From contig NC_058152.1 of NCBI RefSeq assembly GCF_011075055.1, forward strand, positions 6,200,001 to 6,264,000: 64,000 nt of DNA, written 5' to 3'. Below are positions 24,701-38,200 of this stretch, one piece after another. The notes below the pieces were generated by a model. It searched no databases and was not told the DNA's origin. It saw nothing but the letters and a program-made list of their open reading frames with translations. A program made the translations under genes and the position numbers. The number at the start of each line of letters is the position of its first letter. The first letter of the stretch is position 1. The DNA comes from Mangifera indica (taxonomy: Eukaryota > Streptophyta > Magnoliopsida > Sapindales > Anacardiaceae).

Positions 24701-25330
24701 ACCATCTCTACATGCATTTATAATATCTCATGTTTTTCTGCATCCTTTTGGGGCATATTATCATTCTCCTTACATGGCTCATAGTTTTTTTTATTTTATG
24801 CTTACCCGACCTTACGGGACCTTGACTTATAATTGTCCATGATTATCTATGTTGTTTGTTATGTTTGTTTTGCCATGCTTATTTTTTTGATATTATGAAT
24901 CAACATATTCATGTTGATGCTGTTAATGCTATTGAAAAGTTGGGTTGCTTGAAATTGTTATTAGAAATGTTTTTATATTGTTGTATTTTTTAGATATTTG
25001 AAAAATAGAGGAAACTCTGTTGAATTTTTTTTTTTTTATGACAAAAAAGAGGAGAGATTCATTAAGAAATGAGTTTATAACTTGAAAACTTGAAATAGTT
25101 TAATTGATTTTTTTTTTTGAAAAGGTTAAATCAGCCTTTAAAATGGTTATGAAAGGGGGGAGATAATCTTTCAAAAGCTTTTTTTCCATACAAATTGAAT
25201 TATACTTTGAAAGTAAGGGAGAGTTTTCAAGTGAAGAGAAGTTCCAAATCTTTCAAAAGATTTTCAAACCTTTTAAATTGTTTTTTAATACTTAAACTTG
25301 AGTTTTGTCATCAATCAAAAAGAGAGAGAT

Positions 25331-26454
25331 TGTTAAACCCCTAGGAGTTTTGATTATGTTAAAACTAAGTTTAAAGTTGTTAATATTTAATGCACTAATT
25401 AAGTCCATGACATAAAATTCTTTTGACCAAAAGATAGGTGAAATTTTGTGCTTTCAATTTTTCAAACACAAGATGCCCATTCCATTACCCGTCCCATACA
25501 CATCCTTGCAAGTCTAGATAACTCAAAAAGTTTTGCCAAATGGATAGGGATGCTTGTCCCTAATTAAATGATGACCATCTAAGCTTGGAAGACAACCATG
25601 TGATACTTGTCCCCTCTCTAATGCATTCAAAAGCTAATTTGGGATGGTAAAAAAAGTCAACATGGTAGGACACCTATTTCTTGCTTGTCCCTTGCCCGTC
25701 CTTTCATGTTTGAGACATTCTAGAATTCTGAAGGTGTAAGGCAGGACACCTATCCTAGTAAAAGGAACGCTAGTCCCTCGAGTGACGCATTTCAAAAATT
25801 TGACCATTGGACGTTTGATTCAAAGCTACCAAAGTTGGAATGTGTAAGAAGACATCCATCCCTTAATATAGGACACCTGTCTAGCTATGTTTTCAAGGCT
25901 AAAACATCATGTTCATAAGTCAACGATTACTAAAATAAATCCAATAGATCTTTCAAGTCTTCAAGCTATAAAAACAAGATAAATTGAAGTCAAAATGGTT
26001 AAAAAACATATACAAGACATCCAAGCATCATCATTTCAATCTTTAAGCTTTTAGTCTCTCTTTAGAAATGTTAAACTCAAATCTTTTAGAAAAACTCTTA
26101 TACACGTTAGTAAAATCAACCTATTAGATACAGATACTACGCAAAATCTCGTATCACTATTGTAAAAAGGCACAATCCTAATTCAACTAGTATAAACTGA
26201 AAGTGATTTAAGTAGAAACTTCAAGTTGGTTGCTTGAAGAAATGGATATAGGAGGCTTGGGACGAAAAGCTCTAAACCACTCTAGAACTCCTAAGCATTC
26301 TCTGAACCCTTCTCTTTTACTTTATCTTTTGTTTGATTATTTAATTGTTACTTGTGGAAAGTTGATTAACAATTTTATTTGATAAGTTTATGATTTTTTT
26401 AATTAATCATATTTACCCGCTCTCTAGGATTAATTTGCTATTAAGAGTTTTTCA
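25331..26454 (+). repeat. 3' LTR of the SIRE-type Copia element
   Basis: 1124 bp from TGTTAAACCCCTAGG to GTTTTTCA, collinear with 17509-18628. It is preceded by a polypurine tract AAAAAGAGAGAGA at 25317-25329 and by GTTTTGTCATCAATC, a stretch typical just inside SIRE-type 3' LTRs. The C-rich words of the 5' LTR recur with substitutions, so they evolve quickly. Confidence 0.9.
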
Positions 26455-26662
26455 GTCACAACTCGACATCGTTGTGCCTTGACATAGGTCATTCACAAAG
26501 GTTGCTAAGGCTTAAGTTGAAATCGAGATATCTAATGTCCTAGTGAAAACGTAAGACATCTTGCATATTGCTATCTATTTAGCATTGCGCACATGTCATA
26601 CGACTGTCTAGGCTAGCTAATTAAAACACCTTGATTGCATGAAAAAATTAGGTTACACTCCC

Positions 26663-29047
26663 TGAAGGATCAAATGGCCTATGAGGGAGGGTGAATTAGA
26701 TAATTTAAAACACTTTTTAACTAATTTAAAAATTAATCCAATTTATGCAACTTAATGAATGTTGTAATTTATAAGAATGTCAAGAAATATTTTAAATAAT
26801 CAACATAATCAAATAACATATAGCACAAGATATAAGTTTGAGAGATATAAAAATCAAACAAGTGATATATAGTAGCTCGTCACAACCTGACCTACGTCTA
26901 CTTCTTCAAGCTATCTCCCTTGAAGTATTTCACTAATCTTTGGTTAGTAAAACCTTAAACCAAGTTTTTTTTCACAGTACAAATAGCTTCCAAGGTACTA
27001 TTAACCTTTACAAGTGTTATAACTCACTTTCTCTCACTAGAAATTGTTAGTCTCAACAAGACTGAACCTCACTTTTTTATAATATGATTTCTTTTTTTAG
27101 AAAATAAAGTTTAAAACTCTCTCAAAAAGTGAATATAAAAGTTATAACTTGATATAACCCAAGACAAGTGTATTTCAAAAAAATGAACAAACAAAAGTTT
27201 TGATTAGAGAGAAGAATTTGCAAGTGAATAGCTCAATGTTAATTTGTTCTTAAATATATGAAAGTTTAAGCTTGTAAAAGTCATTCCCAAAATAATTTGA
27301 TTGAACTTATATAGAAAAAAATGATAAAAGTTATCATTGTACACAAAATTAGAGATTTCAATTTTACAAAAAACACAGAATTCGATCAACTGAATATATT
27401 TTGATCAATCGAATGTGACGTGACACTTTTATGGCATCCACGTGACACTAGCCATTAGAAATTTTATTGTCTAATTTAGTCGATAGGATTGATGAAACCC
27501 AAAATATATAGCTTCTACATAATTTTGTAGTTGCTATAGAAAAAATATGGTTGGTCAAATTTGGTCAACCAAAGTTTATTACTTTTGTCCTCCAAAATTT
27601 TGAAAAATTATAATTTACCCCTTAAAACTTTGAAAAGTGACAAGGCCAAAGGACTATTTCCCACCCAAGGTATACTTTTTCTACACATTCCCACCCGTTA
27701 ACTTTGAAAGCCCCATTTACCTACCCATGGGCTATTAAAAAAAGCGGATTCAAGGATAAAAGCATCATTTTATATGTAATATTAAAAATAAGTTAAAATT
27801 TAATCCTCTTTTCCCCCCTAACCCTTAAAAACTAACCATTTCCCCCTAGGCCAAGTTTTGAAAAATAACATCCCCCCATAGGGTTTAGTTTTCAATCCCC
27901 GATGTCAAATCCGACACCATTACCGATGATGAAACCTTCTCGATACACCACCATGTTTCGACGACCTCTCTTCTCTCATCTAGAAGATGATTGTCTTCCC
28001 AAACGGAGATGAGGTCATCGTCTTTGTCAGGGAAGACGAAGAGTCTCATCTCTCGATGAAGCTCTTCAACTTTCCAAACGAAGACGACACGAGATCTGGG
28101 CCGATCGACATTCCAAAGGAGAGAAGAGAGGTCGTCAGAGCATGGTGGTGCGTCCGAAAGGCTTCGTCATCGATGATGGCACTGGATTTGGCGTCAGAGA
28201 TTGAAAACTAAACCCTATGGGGGAACGCTATTTTTCAAAACTTGGCTTAGGAAAAAATTGTTAGTTTTTAGGCGTTAGGAGGGAAAAAGAGATAAAATTT
28301 TAAAGTGTTAGGGTTCCATTAAATTTAAGTACTCATAGGTGGGTATTTAGTATTTTCAAAGTTAAAGGGGGGAAACTTGAGAATACAACATACCTTGGGT
28401 GGGAAATAGTCCTTTCGCCAAATGATAATTTAACCTATTTTGGAAAGCTCTTTCAAAACCAAATTTGAGATATGAAATTCTAATCCACAAAATTTCATAA
28501 TTTCAAATGAGTTATTGAAATTTGATAAAAATTGGCGTAACTCATTAAGTTTGAAAAGTGGCATTCCAACAACAAAATTTGAAAAATAGAAAAATGTCAA
28601 TTTAACCTATATATGAAATACTTATTCAAACCCATATTTGAGATATGATGTTTTAATTCATGAAACTTCATAATTTCAAATGGGTTTTTGGAATTCAAAA
28701 AAAATCTGTTCAACTCATTAAGTTTGAAAAATGACATTTTAGCCCAAAAATTTTAAAGATGTGAAAATAAACTTTTGAGTGAGCTTTTACATGTAAATAA
28801 ATATTCTAATCAAGACTAATGCTTCAAGATTACAAAAACATTTACCTAGACATGAACTTTTCTTCAAATCTTCAAGAATTCTTCATTTAAGTCTTGTCTT
28901 TGATTTTCATCTTAATATCCCTTGAAATGCATTAGATGGATTCTTGTAATCTAAACTTACACTTAAGTAAAGTTATTAGTCAATAAGATTAAAACATATT
29001 AGTTTATTATCATTAAAATAAGAGTATAATAATTATTTGAGTCAACA
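26663..29047 (-). mobile_element. SIRE-type LTR fragment, interrupted by a MULE-derived element
   Basis: In minus orientation the LTR starts TGTTGACTC at 29047, preceded by the polypurine tract AAAAAAAGAGGACAT, and ends near 26663. The plus-strand start TGAAGGATCAAATGG...GAGGGAGGGTGAATTAG parallels the LTR edges at 57423 and 61848. Without the 776-bp insertion at 27644-28419 and its 9-bp duplication it is about 1.6 kb, like the LTR at 57423-59014. Internal sequence continues rightwards for some hundreds of bases, but no gag or second LTR was found, so the element is truncated. Confidence 0.65.
27644..28419. mobile_element. Palindromic MULE-derived element, copy 1 (776 bp)
   Basis: Ends GGCCAAAGGACTATTTCCC and, inverted, GGCGAAAGGACTATTTCCC. 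Flanks AAGTGACAA (27635-27643) and AAATGATAA (28420-28428) form a 9-bp duplication with two transitions, as expected for Mutator-type elements. The two arms are inverted copies for at least 330 bp each, including CTAGGCCAAGTTTTGAAAAA and CATAGGGTTTAGTTTTCAAT, leaving a short GC-rich centre. The open frame 27987-28211 lies in this centre and has no known domain. Copies 2 and 3 are at 56568 and 54423. Confidence 0.82.
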
Positions 29048-31225
29048 ATGTCCTCTTTTTTTATGATGACAAACACATAGATATTTCAAGGAATTTTATA
29101 AAATATGTCAATGAATGTATTTTATTTTTTAAATTAAGAAACATTTGATTTTTAAGAAAATTTTATAAGAGTTCGCCCTAAAAAAATAAAGTTTCCTTCC
29201 CTTAAATATATACATCATAAAAAATAATAATACAATTTATATCAATGTCATATAGTCAACATCATAATCTCACAATTTTCAAATCATTCTCAAAACAACT
29301 GTCAAAATTTCCACAATCAAATATCTCTATATTTTTTATTGTCAAATATATCTATATTCAAATATAAAATATAATATTTATAACTTCTATCATTTTGTCA
29401 TTATAAAAAAGAAATCAACAATATATATAGTCAATAAGACAAAAAAAGATAAAAAATTATAAATACATACAAATGATCACCAAAATATTCATATCATTGA
29501 TTCATATATCATTCCTATATCAAATATCAAATTTCTATTCATCTCAAATATCCATATCAGTGATACATATATCATATATCATAATTTCTTCCCCTTTTTC
29601 ATTATAAAAAAAAAATTAAGCAAAAGTATATATCCAATAAGACAAAGGAAGACTAAAATACATGAATACAAATATAGGAAATATGATTATCAAGGCTAAA
29701 CTAATGAAAAAGTGTCCAAGCAACCATGATCATCAAAATAAGAGCACTAATATTTAGACAATATAAAGTGTATATTCATGTAAAATGCCCAAGTATATTA
29801 CATAAACTAACAAATTGTCAATAATCCCTCCCTTACCACATATGCTAGTTACGGAACTACTATCTAACCATCCTAGGATAACCTATACCATGGGCACATA
29901 TGTAATTCATCTCGCTGATCACATGAAAAAATATTTGAAAGCCGCAATCCCTCACCATGCACACTTGAGTTGAATAGAACTGAGTGGCTAAACGTCTTGA
30001 CATTGAGTGCATGATGCATCTCATGGATATTCAGTCCTATTACTTTCATGTATATCACCACTTTTGGACATAAATGGTGACTATCTAGATGTGTACCATT
30101 TTTCTTAACTTTTCTGATTTTTGACTTAAATCTAACTTAGTTGGGGTCATGTGTCTTCTTCCATATAGTCAGACACTTCTATTATCTCTAAGTATCTTGT
30201 TTTTCTAACAAAAGTTTCTTTTTCTTATTTTTTCCCTTTCTTGCGCTTGAACTAAAGGTAAAATAGTCTTTTATTGTCTATATGGGGGTATGCCTAAAAT
30301 GCACCCCCATGTTTACCTATTTAAGTGTGATGTCCAATTTAGAAAGTCATATGTAGATGTTTTTCCCATATCATACGGATGTATATGCCTTTCCTCAGAA
30401 CGAGCCACGAAAATTAAGAAATTTCCTATTTTGCACTAAGGACAAAAAGATATGTATGAGGCCATACATAATCATGTGTCACAATTTAAAGATCATAGAT
30501 CTTCCAATTCTATGCTTTTTTGGCTTCCTTCTGGCCATCCACTACATATATCGATTCTAAAGCATTTATCTAAGCATCCTAGAATAATTTATCATAACAA
30601 AAAACAAATGACATGATTAAAGCATCAAATCATGGCCAATATATTCATCAAACATGGTTTTAATCTATCTTAACAATTCACTGCATTAACATATCAATTT
30701 CCATCAATACCACACATGTATCATCACCATTTAATCATCAAAATGCTCTTATATACTCGAAAACATCACATAATATTCACAACAAACAAACTCATGCTTT
30801 TATAAGTTCTAAACATGCCAAAAACACCATTTACTTTACCTTTGTTGCATAAGCTATTCTTTCACATGACTTTGGCATTTTGACGACTAACGGTGACTTC
30901 TCTTGGTGATTAAAACCTTTCTTTCTCTCTGCTCTCTTTTTACAGGGTGCGACTAAATGTAAAAAGAATGAGAGAATTAAATTAAATGTTTTTTTTATTT
31001 TGTCTCTTAGATGCAACACACAAGCGTGTGTCATGTCGCACAACTATAGAATTCATCCGATTTTGCTACGATCATGATCTTATCTAAAATTCAAATCCTA
31101 CTGACGATGCATGACCATGTGTGCCCCTACACATGGGCGTGCATCCCTCTAAAAATTCAATATTTACTTAATTTAAAACAAGAGAAAAGATTGAAATGCC
31201 ATTGGGCTTACTTGTGGGTGTTATA
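29048..31225. other. Retroelement-derived sequence, no gene
   Basis: The part next to 29048 is internal sequence of the truncated SIRE-type element. Further right (about 29640-31225) is LTR-like sequence with words such as CATGACCATGTGTGCCCC near 31100, ending GGGTGTTATA, the inverse of TGTAACACCC at 17017. Short open frames at 29873-30061, 30357-30560 and 30831-31289 contain nothing recognisable. Confidence 0.45.
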
Positions 31226-31999
31226 TTATCGATACGAATCGATATATTTTTTTAAAGAAAATAATGGTATAGTAGGCGTGTGTATGTAATTTTTTAAGAT
31301 GTTAAGAGTGTTTGTTATATTTTCTCAAATGATGACGTGTTAATTATAATTTTTTATTATTTTATTAATATAGTATTATTTTATTTTTAAAATGCGTATC
31401 ACATGATACGATAGATGATATATAATATGAAAAATTAGTTGTTTAATATACATATACGATTTGACTATCATGGTTTGAAACTTTAAAAATTATTCATTTT
31501 TAAATATATATCATTTAATAAAATTAATTGAATTATAGTTTTCTAAAACATAATATAAACATGCAAAATAAAAATGAAATATATATGTAATATACATGTA
31601 AAGAAACTAACAAAATTAATATGAACAATCAAAGTTGTACACTTAATTGTTTATTGAAAAAATTTTTCAAACATAATTATATATATATTTTTAAAAAATA
31701 CAGTTTAGGGTTTGGTTTGATTTGAAAATTATCTAAATTGTAATCTAAAATTAAAAAATGGTTTGAAAAATTTTCAACCAAAACCAAACAATTTTACAAA
31801 TAAAACAAAACTAAATTGTAATTTTTAAGCAGTTTGGTTTGAAAAAAACAAATGCATACCCCTAAAAATTATCATATTGCCTCATATATTTTAAAAAAGT
31901 ATTTATGGTCTTAATTGTTTTAATATAACATTTACACTCTAATTTTTTACATTTTATTCATTTATTTTGGGGATGTAATATAATTTTTAAAATTACAAA

Positions 32000-32795
32000 G
32001 AAACATATTAAAATTAAAAAAATTATAAAAGTATCCTAAACTTTTTATGAATTTTAAAAAGACCTTAAAAATTTTTATTATCCCAAATATTAATAAAAAT
32101 TATAATTCACTCATATCTATACTTATACTAATTTTTTTTTTGTTTTTAAATTGAAATTAATATAAATTAGAGTAATAAAAATTATTATTATTATTATTAT
32201 TATTTTTGATAAACTTTTGGAGGAACATTATTATTTAGTTAGAGAATTTCCTTGTCTTTTTAATATTTTTATAGAAAATATAACTTTTTTTAAACAAATT
32301 TAACAATTGTGGGAGAAATTAAATTTTTTCATATTTAAAAAATTAAAATTGTCATTTCATTAAATCTTGGGTAAGAAACAATGTGTATAATGTTTATAAT
32401 TTTTTGTACAAATAATAGTACGTTATTATATAATTAATTAGATTTAAATTACAAATAAGACAATATTTAATTATTTAGTGATATATTATTATTTACTCAT
32501 AAAATTATACACATTATTTATAGACATAATTTATTGATAAATAATATTATTTTTAGCAGGCAGATTCAACTTTAACAAAAATCCTTTAATGCAGACATAT
32601 GAAAGATACCAAAGTAAACTTAGAAAAAAAAAACCAAAGTAACACTTTCTCCAGACCTCAGAGATCAAAATTTATTACCTCTATTGGAAAAATCCACTAT
32701 TCTTACTTCCTAATCAACCTGTGAGTTTCTTTAATGGTAGATTTTGAACCGTTACATGTGATTTTCGTTATATGATAAAAACCATTTGCGTTGGA
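32000..32795. repeat. Duplicated block A (upstream copy)
   Basis: Collinear with 43420-46010. Shared words include AAAAGTATCCTAAACTTTTT, AAACTTTTGGAG, TTTAATATTTTTATA, CATTAAATCTTGGGTAA, ACATATGAAAGATACCAAAG, GAGATCAAAATTTATTACCT and ATGATAAAAACCATTTG. Block A lacks about 80 bp present in block B after 45850 and lacks the hAT element of block B: its empty site is AATGCAGA at 32588-32595. Non-coding; includes an (ATT)n microsatellite near 32183. Confidence 0.85.
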
Positions 32796-33648
32796 GTACT
32801 GTTGGAAAGTAGAGAGAGTTGAGTTTAAGGGAAGATGCTATATGTTAGGGTGAAAGTGCTATTTCTATAATGTGCTTATGCCTTGCAACGATCTTGTAAT
32901 ATTTTTTTCCTTTTCATTTTCTCTCTCTCATCTTCGACTCAAGCTTATAATCTAGGATTTAATTTTTTTGTTTTCTTAAACAAAATTGTAACAATAGGAA
33001 AGTCTCAGCATGGTAATAGAGCAACGGACCGATGCCATGAGTCCTAGCAATGAAAAGTAACGCTGATTCGAAAACCAATCTTGTGGAAGCTCATGGTCAA
33101 TATCTCTCTCAACGTCTATTCATTAGTTATCTGCTAATATTCTTGTGAAAGTAATTGTGTTTAATTGTTTGATTTTGTTTCCTTTTGTTGTTTAGTTTAG
33201 ATTGACCTTTATATGCACAGATTTGAAGTGCATATGATCTGTTTGTGCTTTATTCTGATATTTTGTATACAGATTTGCTATTTTTGAGTTAAAAACCGTT
33301 ATCTTTGTCACAGTTCATCATATATTGGTTTTCATAAAGTTTATATGGCCTTATTTTGTTTTGATCTAATCTTGTTATGAACTATTATCGAGAGTTCTTA
33401 TTATAATTTCATAGATTTGTTAGTTACTTGAATAGATCTATGATTTTTTTTCTAATCAATCGTGATGTTTCACTGTTTTCATGATCTTTGATGATTTGTT
33501 CACAATGTTTAGTTTATGGATTTTTGTTCAATGTGTAGATCTACTAGTCTATGTTATTACACATCTTAATTTGTTCAAGACATTGCATGCATAATTTGAT
33601 TTTTGGTGTAGATCTGATTTGTTATAACCCACTACTGAGAGTTCTTAT
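32796..33648 (+). other. Exon-plus-leader-intron-like sequence, interrupted by Copia-2
   Basis: A pyrimidine-rich stretch (CTCTCTCTCATCTTCG at about 32922) leads into a higher-complexity patch at 33000-33120. Long T-rich sequence follows, with repeated GATCTG/GATTTG words (about 33229, 33272, 33609), typical of introns near plant transcription starts. It continues after the Copia-2 insertion at 42807-43400. No coding frame is visible, so it may be the 5' remnant of a lost gene. Alternative: 32805-33010 starts TGTTGGAAAG and ends CA next to TGGTAATAGAGC, which looks like a short LTR plus primer site. Confidence 0.3.
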
Positions 33649-35257
33649 TACAAGATTTTGGCAAGAAAATTAAAATTTTTAGATCATGTTCACATCATAT
33701 GTAACAATGGTAATATAAAATTTACATGTTGTTTCAAGAAATAATCATAGAAACATGTAAACTACCCTGTACCTTGTAATTTGACTTAAAGTTTGAAAGC
33801 TTAAATCACTAAAATAAGTTATCTCTTGACTTGCACCTTTCAAGGAAGAAAAATGGAAGAAAAAGGATGCTTTTCCCGGCAAAAGAAGAAGAAGAAGAGA
33901 AAATGTAATAATTTTTCTACATTTTTCTCTCTTTCATTAAACTAAACTTGATATTTATCAAGTTAAAGCATGTGTTCAATTCTCATTGGTTGATAATTAA
34001 GAGTAAATTAGAATTTGACACATGTTGAATAATTTATGCCCAAAATTATTCATTCTAACTTTCTAAACAATTTAAAAGTGCAAAATGACAATTTTGCCCC
34101 TTTTTCGAATCTTATTCGAAAAACACTATTTTTATCCGTAGAAAGTGCTAGCTAACCATAGATAAATATTTTCAGCTTCATAAAACTATTTTCTTTCTTG
34201 AAATATGGGTGTGACCTTCAAGGTTCATAGTGACATAGCCGTGGGCTCTATATCGGATGATACGTTTCGTTATATTACTGTATAACTCAAAACTGTCGTT
34301 AACTGATATACTTTATTTTTCGCTACAAAACGGAGCTCCCACTGATCATATGGTGTCATCTAGCAATGTCTTATGACCCCTACATTACAATGAAGTACAA
34401 GCTTCACATAATGTCGAATGAACCTTTTTTACTCACACTTACCATGTAGTATAATCCCTCCGTCATTACATCTCAATTAAACTTAGATTCGTGGAATGCC
34501 AAAATCTAATATTTAATTTTTTCGAATATCAAGTCATACCTTAGAATGTGTCATATCAAAACTCTTTTCGTGAGGACTTTTATCTACACTGGCCAGTGTC
34601 TTAGATTTTCATGTTTCTTGATATTCGTATAGAAACTCAAGAGCAATCGAGCCGATGGATCCCTGTATGATAATCATTTATCCTTTCGTTCAAGCAACAT
34701 ATGATCAAAGTGGCTTCTGAATGAGACATGATTAGCCTCGTGGTATACACCATATGAACCATACGTTCCAGAACGAAACACAACCGTGATTTATCAAGTC
34801 AAAATATCTATATACTAGTATGATTTATGATGTATCATTGACTACATATTAATACCCATGTGATCATTGTTCAGCGGTCACGCTCGATAAACAATATAAT
34901 ATAATAACCTTTGATCAGTTCTCTAACCATCAAATAGTTCCATTGTTTACCCATGTGTATATCCACCATGTCTAATATCATCTATTGATATACTGTGGTG
35001 ATATAGCACACACCCACTATGAAATACTATTGTCCAAACAGATTGTCTATGCAAGGAACGATTTGATGCCGTTTATTAAAACTCATCGAGACCTTTCACA
35101 TGTCGTATGCATGTAGCTAATATAGATGTAATATACAACTACAACATAGATATAAAATTGACGCAGAAAACATGTGAAATCTTATTAATAATGTATATGC
35201 AAGATATAAAACCCTTGAAACCAACAAAGCGATTGGTTTCTAGGGCATACTCTAACA
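33649..35257 (-). repeat. 3' LTR of Copia-2
   Basis: 1609 bp; in element orientation it starts TGTTAGAGTATGCCC. Its terminal CA has mutated to TA (plus strand TACAAGATTTTGG where the partner has TGTAGGATTTTGG). Compared with 41203-42801, most differences are C/T or G/A transitions, as expected for methylated, silenced DNA. Confidence 0.93.
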
Positions 35258-35291
35258 AGAACTCCCACTTGCATTAAAACCAATCGCCATA

Positions 35292-38200
35292 TTACCTAAT
35301 GCCCATTTTCTCTAGATGCTGGTCTAACAGTCTTTGCGTCAGTGCTTTAGTTAGTGGGTCTGTAAGATTGTCTGCCGAAACAATCTTCTGAATGACAATA
35401 TCTCCAACTTTAACGAATTCTCTCAAGATGTGATATTTTCGCTGAACATGCTTTGACATTTGATGCGCTTTTGGTTCCTTTGCCTATACAATGACACCAG
35501 TATTGTCACATAATATAATTATTGGTTGACTCATCTGAGGAACCACGCCCAACTTTGTGGCGAATTTACACATCCAAACAACCTCTTTCACAGCTTCTAA
35601 AGTGGCAATATATTTAGCTTCTGTAGTAGAGTCTATAGTAGTCGACTGTTTGACACTTTTCCAACTGATTACGCCTCCATTATAGACAAAAACAAATACA
35701 GATGTAAACTTTCTATCGTTTACATCTGACTAAAAATCAGAATCTGAGTATCTTTTGAGCGTTAATTTTGAACCCCCATAACCTAGTATCAACTCCTTAG
35801 TCCTCCTTAAATATTTCGGGATAGCTTTTACTGTTGTCCAGTGTCTTTCTCTAGGATTTGACTGATATTTGCTTATTGCACTAACTGCAAAAGCAATGTC
35901 TGGTCGTGTACATAACATGGCATGTATGAGACTACCTATTGCCGATGCATATGACACCTCACATATTTGTTGTCGCTCATCATTAGTCTTTGGATAGATA
36001 TATTTTGATAGATGCATTCCATAAGGAAACGATAGAAGACGTCTCTTAGAGTCTTGCATGTGAAATCGTTTCAACATTTTCTCTATGTACAACTTTTGAG
36101 ATAAACTTATTAATTCTTTCGCTCTATCTCTATAGATGCGAATACCTAGAATATAAGTTGTTTCTCCTAGATCATTCATGGAGAAAGATTTCACTAGCCA
36201 TAGCTTAATCTTAGTCATAGTGCCAATGTCATTTCCAATTAATAATATGTCATCTACATACAAAACTAGGAAAACGACAATTTTATCCCTATCCAATTTA
36301 CAGACACACGACTTATTTGGATTTTTAATGAAATCGAATACTCGAATTGTTTCATCAAACCGTATATTCCAGTTTTTTGAAGCTTGTTTCAATCCATATA
36401 TACATTGATGTAGTTTGCACACTTTATGCCTCTCGGTAGCGGATACAAAACCGATTGGTTGCTCCATATAGATATTTTCCTCAATATACCAATTGAGAAA
36501 AACAGTTTTAATATTCATTTACCATATCTCATAATCATAGTGTGTTGCGATGGCTAGTAGGATTCTGATGGATTTAAACATCGCGATTGGTGAAAAAGTC
36601 TCCTCATAATCTAACCCTTGTTTTTTAGTATAACCTTTAGTTACCAGTCGAGCTTTATAAGTTTCAATTTTTCCATCCTTGCCAACTTTTCTTTTGAAAA
36701 TCTATTTACATCCAATCGGAACTATTCCATTAGGTGGATCAACAAATGGCCATACTTGATTGACATTCATAGATTCAATTTTTGAATTCATTGTCTCTAG
36801 CCATCTGCTGGAGTTAATATCCAATATTACCTCTTGGTAAGTTTTTGGATCCTCTAGATGCTCAATTAGAAGCAATTCAAAATCCTTTTCTGTCAAAAAT
36901 TCGTATCTCTCAGGAGGTTGAGACACTCTAGCAGACATTCTTATTTAAGCCATTCTAGTTGGTATAAATGATTGTATACCTAGAGGATTTACCTGAATAG
37001 ACTCGATTACTAGCTCTTCAGACTCTTCTTCGAGTATAATTTTCCTTCTTGCACCACCTTCCTCTAAGAACTCTTTCTTAAGAAAATAGGCATTTCTACT
37101 GACCATAATTCTTTGATCAGAGTGAAAGTAGAAATAATATCCTAAACTTTCTTTTGGATACCCGATGAACCGACCCTTTTCTGTTTGGGACTCCAATTTA
37201 TCAGTTCTAACCACTTTGACAAATGCTAGACATCCACAGATTTTCAGGTAGTTTACACTTAAAAGTCTGTCATACCATAATTCGTGTGGTGTCTTTCGAA
37301 TAGATTTTGATGTTGCTTTATTCAGCACATTTAATGCTGTCTGAAGAGTATATCCCCATAAATAAACTGGCAAGTCAGTAAAACTCATCATAGATTGTAC
37401 CATATCTAATAAAGTATGATTTCTCCATTCAGACACACCATTATGTTGTGGTGTGAATGGTAGAGGCAATTGAGATAGTATTCTTTTGTCTCTTAAGAAC
37501 TCCTGAAATTCTGTACTCAAGTATTCATCTCTACGATCTGAACGCAAAGCTTTAATATTCTTTCCAGTTTGGTTTTTTACTTCCTTTTGGAACTCTCTGA
37601 ACTTTTCAAAAGCTTCAGATTTGTATTCCATTAAATACAAATACCCATATCGAGAATAATCATCGATAAAGGTAATGAAGTACGAAAAACCTCTTTGGGC
37701 CATTTTATTAAAGGGGCCACACATATCAGTGTGTATCAATTCTAATATATTTTTGGCTCGTCCCCTTTATTCTTAAACGGAATCTTGATCATTTTTTCTC
37801 GAAGACAAGATTCACAAGTAGGATAGGGTTTTGAACCAAATGAACCTAAAAGTCCATTTTCTCCTAATTGTCAAATATGATCCTCTCCAATATGACCAAA
37901 TCTATGATGTCATAGAACTATTGGATTTATGTGTTCTCTAGGTCTTTTAGATGATTTGGAATACATGACACTATATAAATCAAGTTCTATCACATACAAA
38001 CCATTTGTATTGATAACATTTCCTACTAATCTATTCCCAAAATAAATTAGACATTAATTTCCATTAAATGTAAACTGATAACCATTTTTACACAAAACTG
38101 GAATAAAGATGATATTCCTGGTGGCATTAACAAAATACAAAGTTATTACATGCTTAGTAGGTAATTGTACACTACATACACCTATAGCCTCTGCGAAAAC

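Larger units (their letters stand above)
17509..26454 (+). mobile_element. SIRE-type Ty1/Copia retrotransposon, complete outline, TSD GTCAC
   Basis: An 8946-bp element with two LTRs (17509-18628 and 25331-26454), each starting TGTT and ending CA. It is flanked by perfect 5-bp duplications GTCAC at 17504-17508 and 26455-26459. A primer-binding site, gag, protease and integrase remains, the reverse transcriptase tail, an envelope-like region and a polypurine tract occur in Copia order. The LTRs differ visibly, roughly one base in seven or eight by eye, so this is an old copy. Frames are broken throughout and the reverse transcriptase core is deleted, so it cannot move by itself. Confidence 0.93.
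16779..31864. mobile_element. hAT-type element split by nested insertions
   Basis: The left end starts TAGGGGTATGTACTG at 16779 and the right end finishes with the inverted TGCATACCCCTA at 31864. Flanks are GAAATTAT (16771-16778) and AAAATTAT (31865-31872), an 8-bp duplication with one mismatch. Subterminal sequence on both sides carries inverted 'aaaccaaac' words and GATACGAT-like words (near 16915-17008 and 31390-31490). The ends resemble those of the hAT element at 44049-45709. Removing inner layers leaves roughly 0.9 kb with no transposase. The link between ends 15 kb apart is an inference from the TSD plus subterminal similarity. Confidence 0.55.

Noticed and set aside
27987..28211. 74-residue open frame in a GC-rich patch
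   Set aside because: It lies in the loop and arm of the palindromic MULE copy; the inverted arm explains its composition, and no domain is visible.
17017..31225. Single long LTR from TGTAACACCC to GGGTGTTATA as a confirmed solo LTR
   Set aside because: The flanking 5-mers GTATT and TTATC do not match, and the end is TA rather than CA; kept only as LTR-like sequence.
33005..33080. tRNA-like words (TAGAGCAACGG and GATTCGAAA)
   Set aside because: No cloverleaf can be formed with proper acceptor and anticodon stems; TGGTAATAGAGC is better explained as a primer-site-like word or chance.
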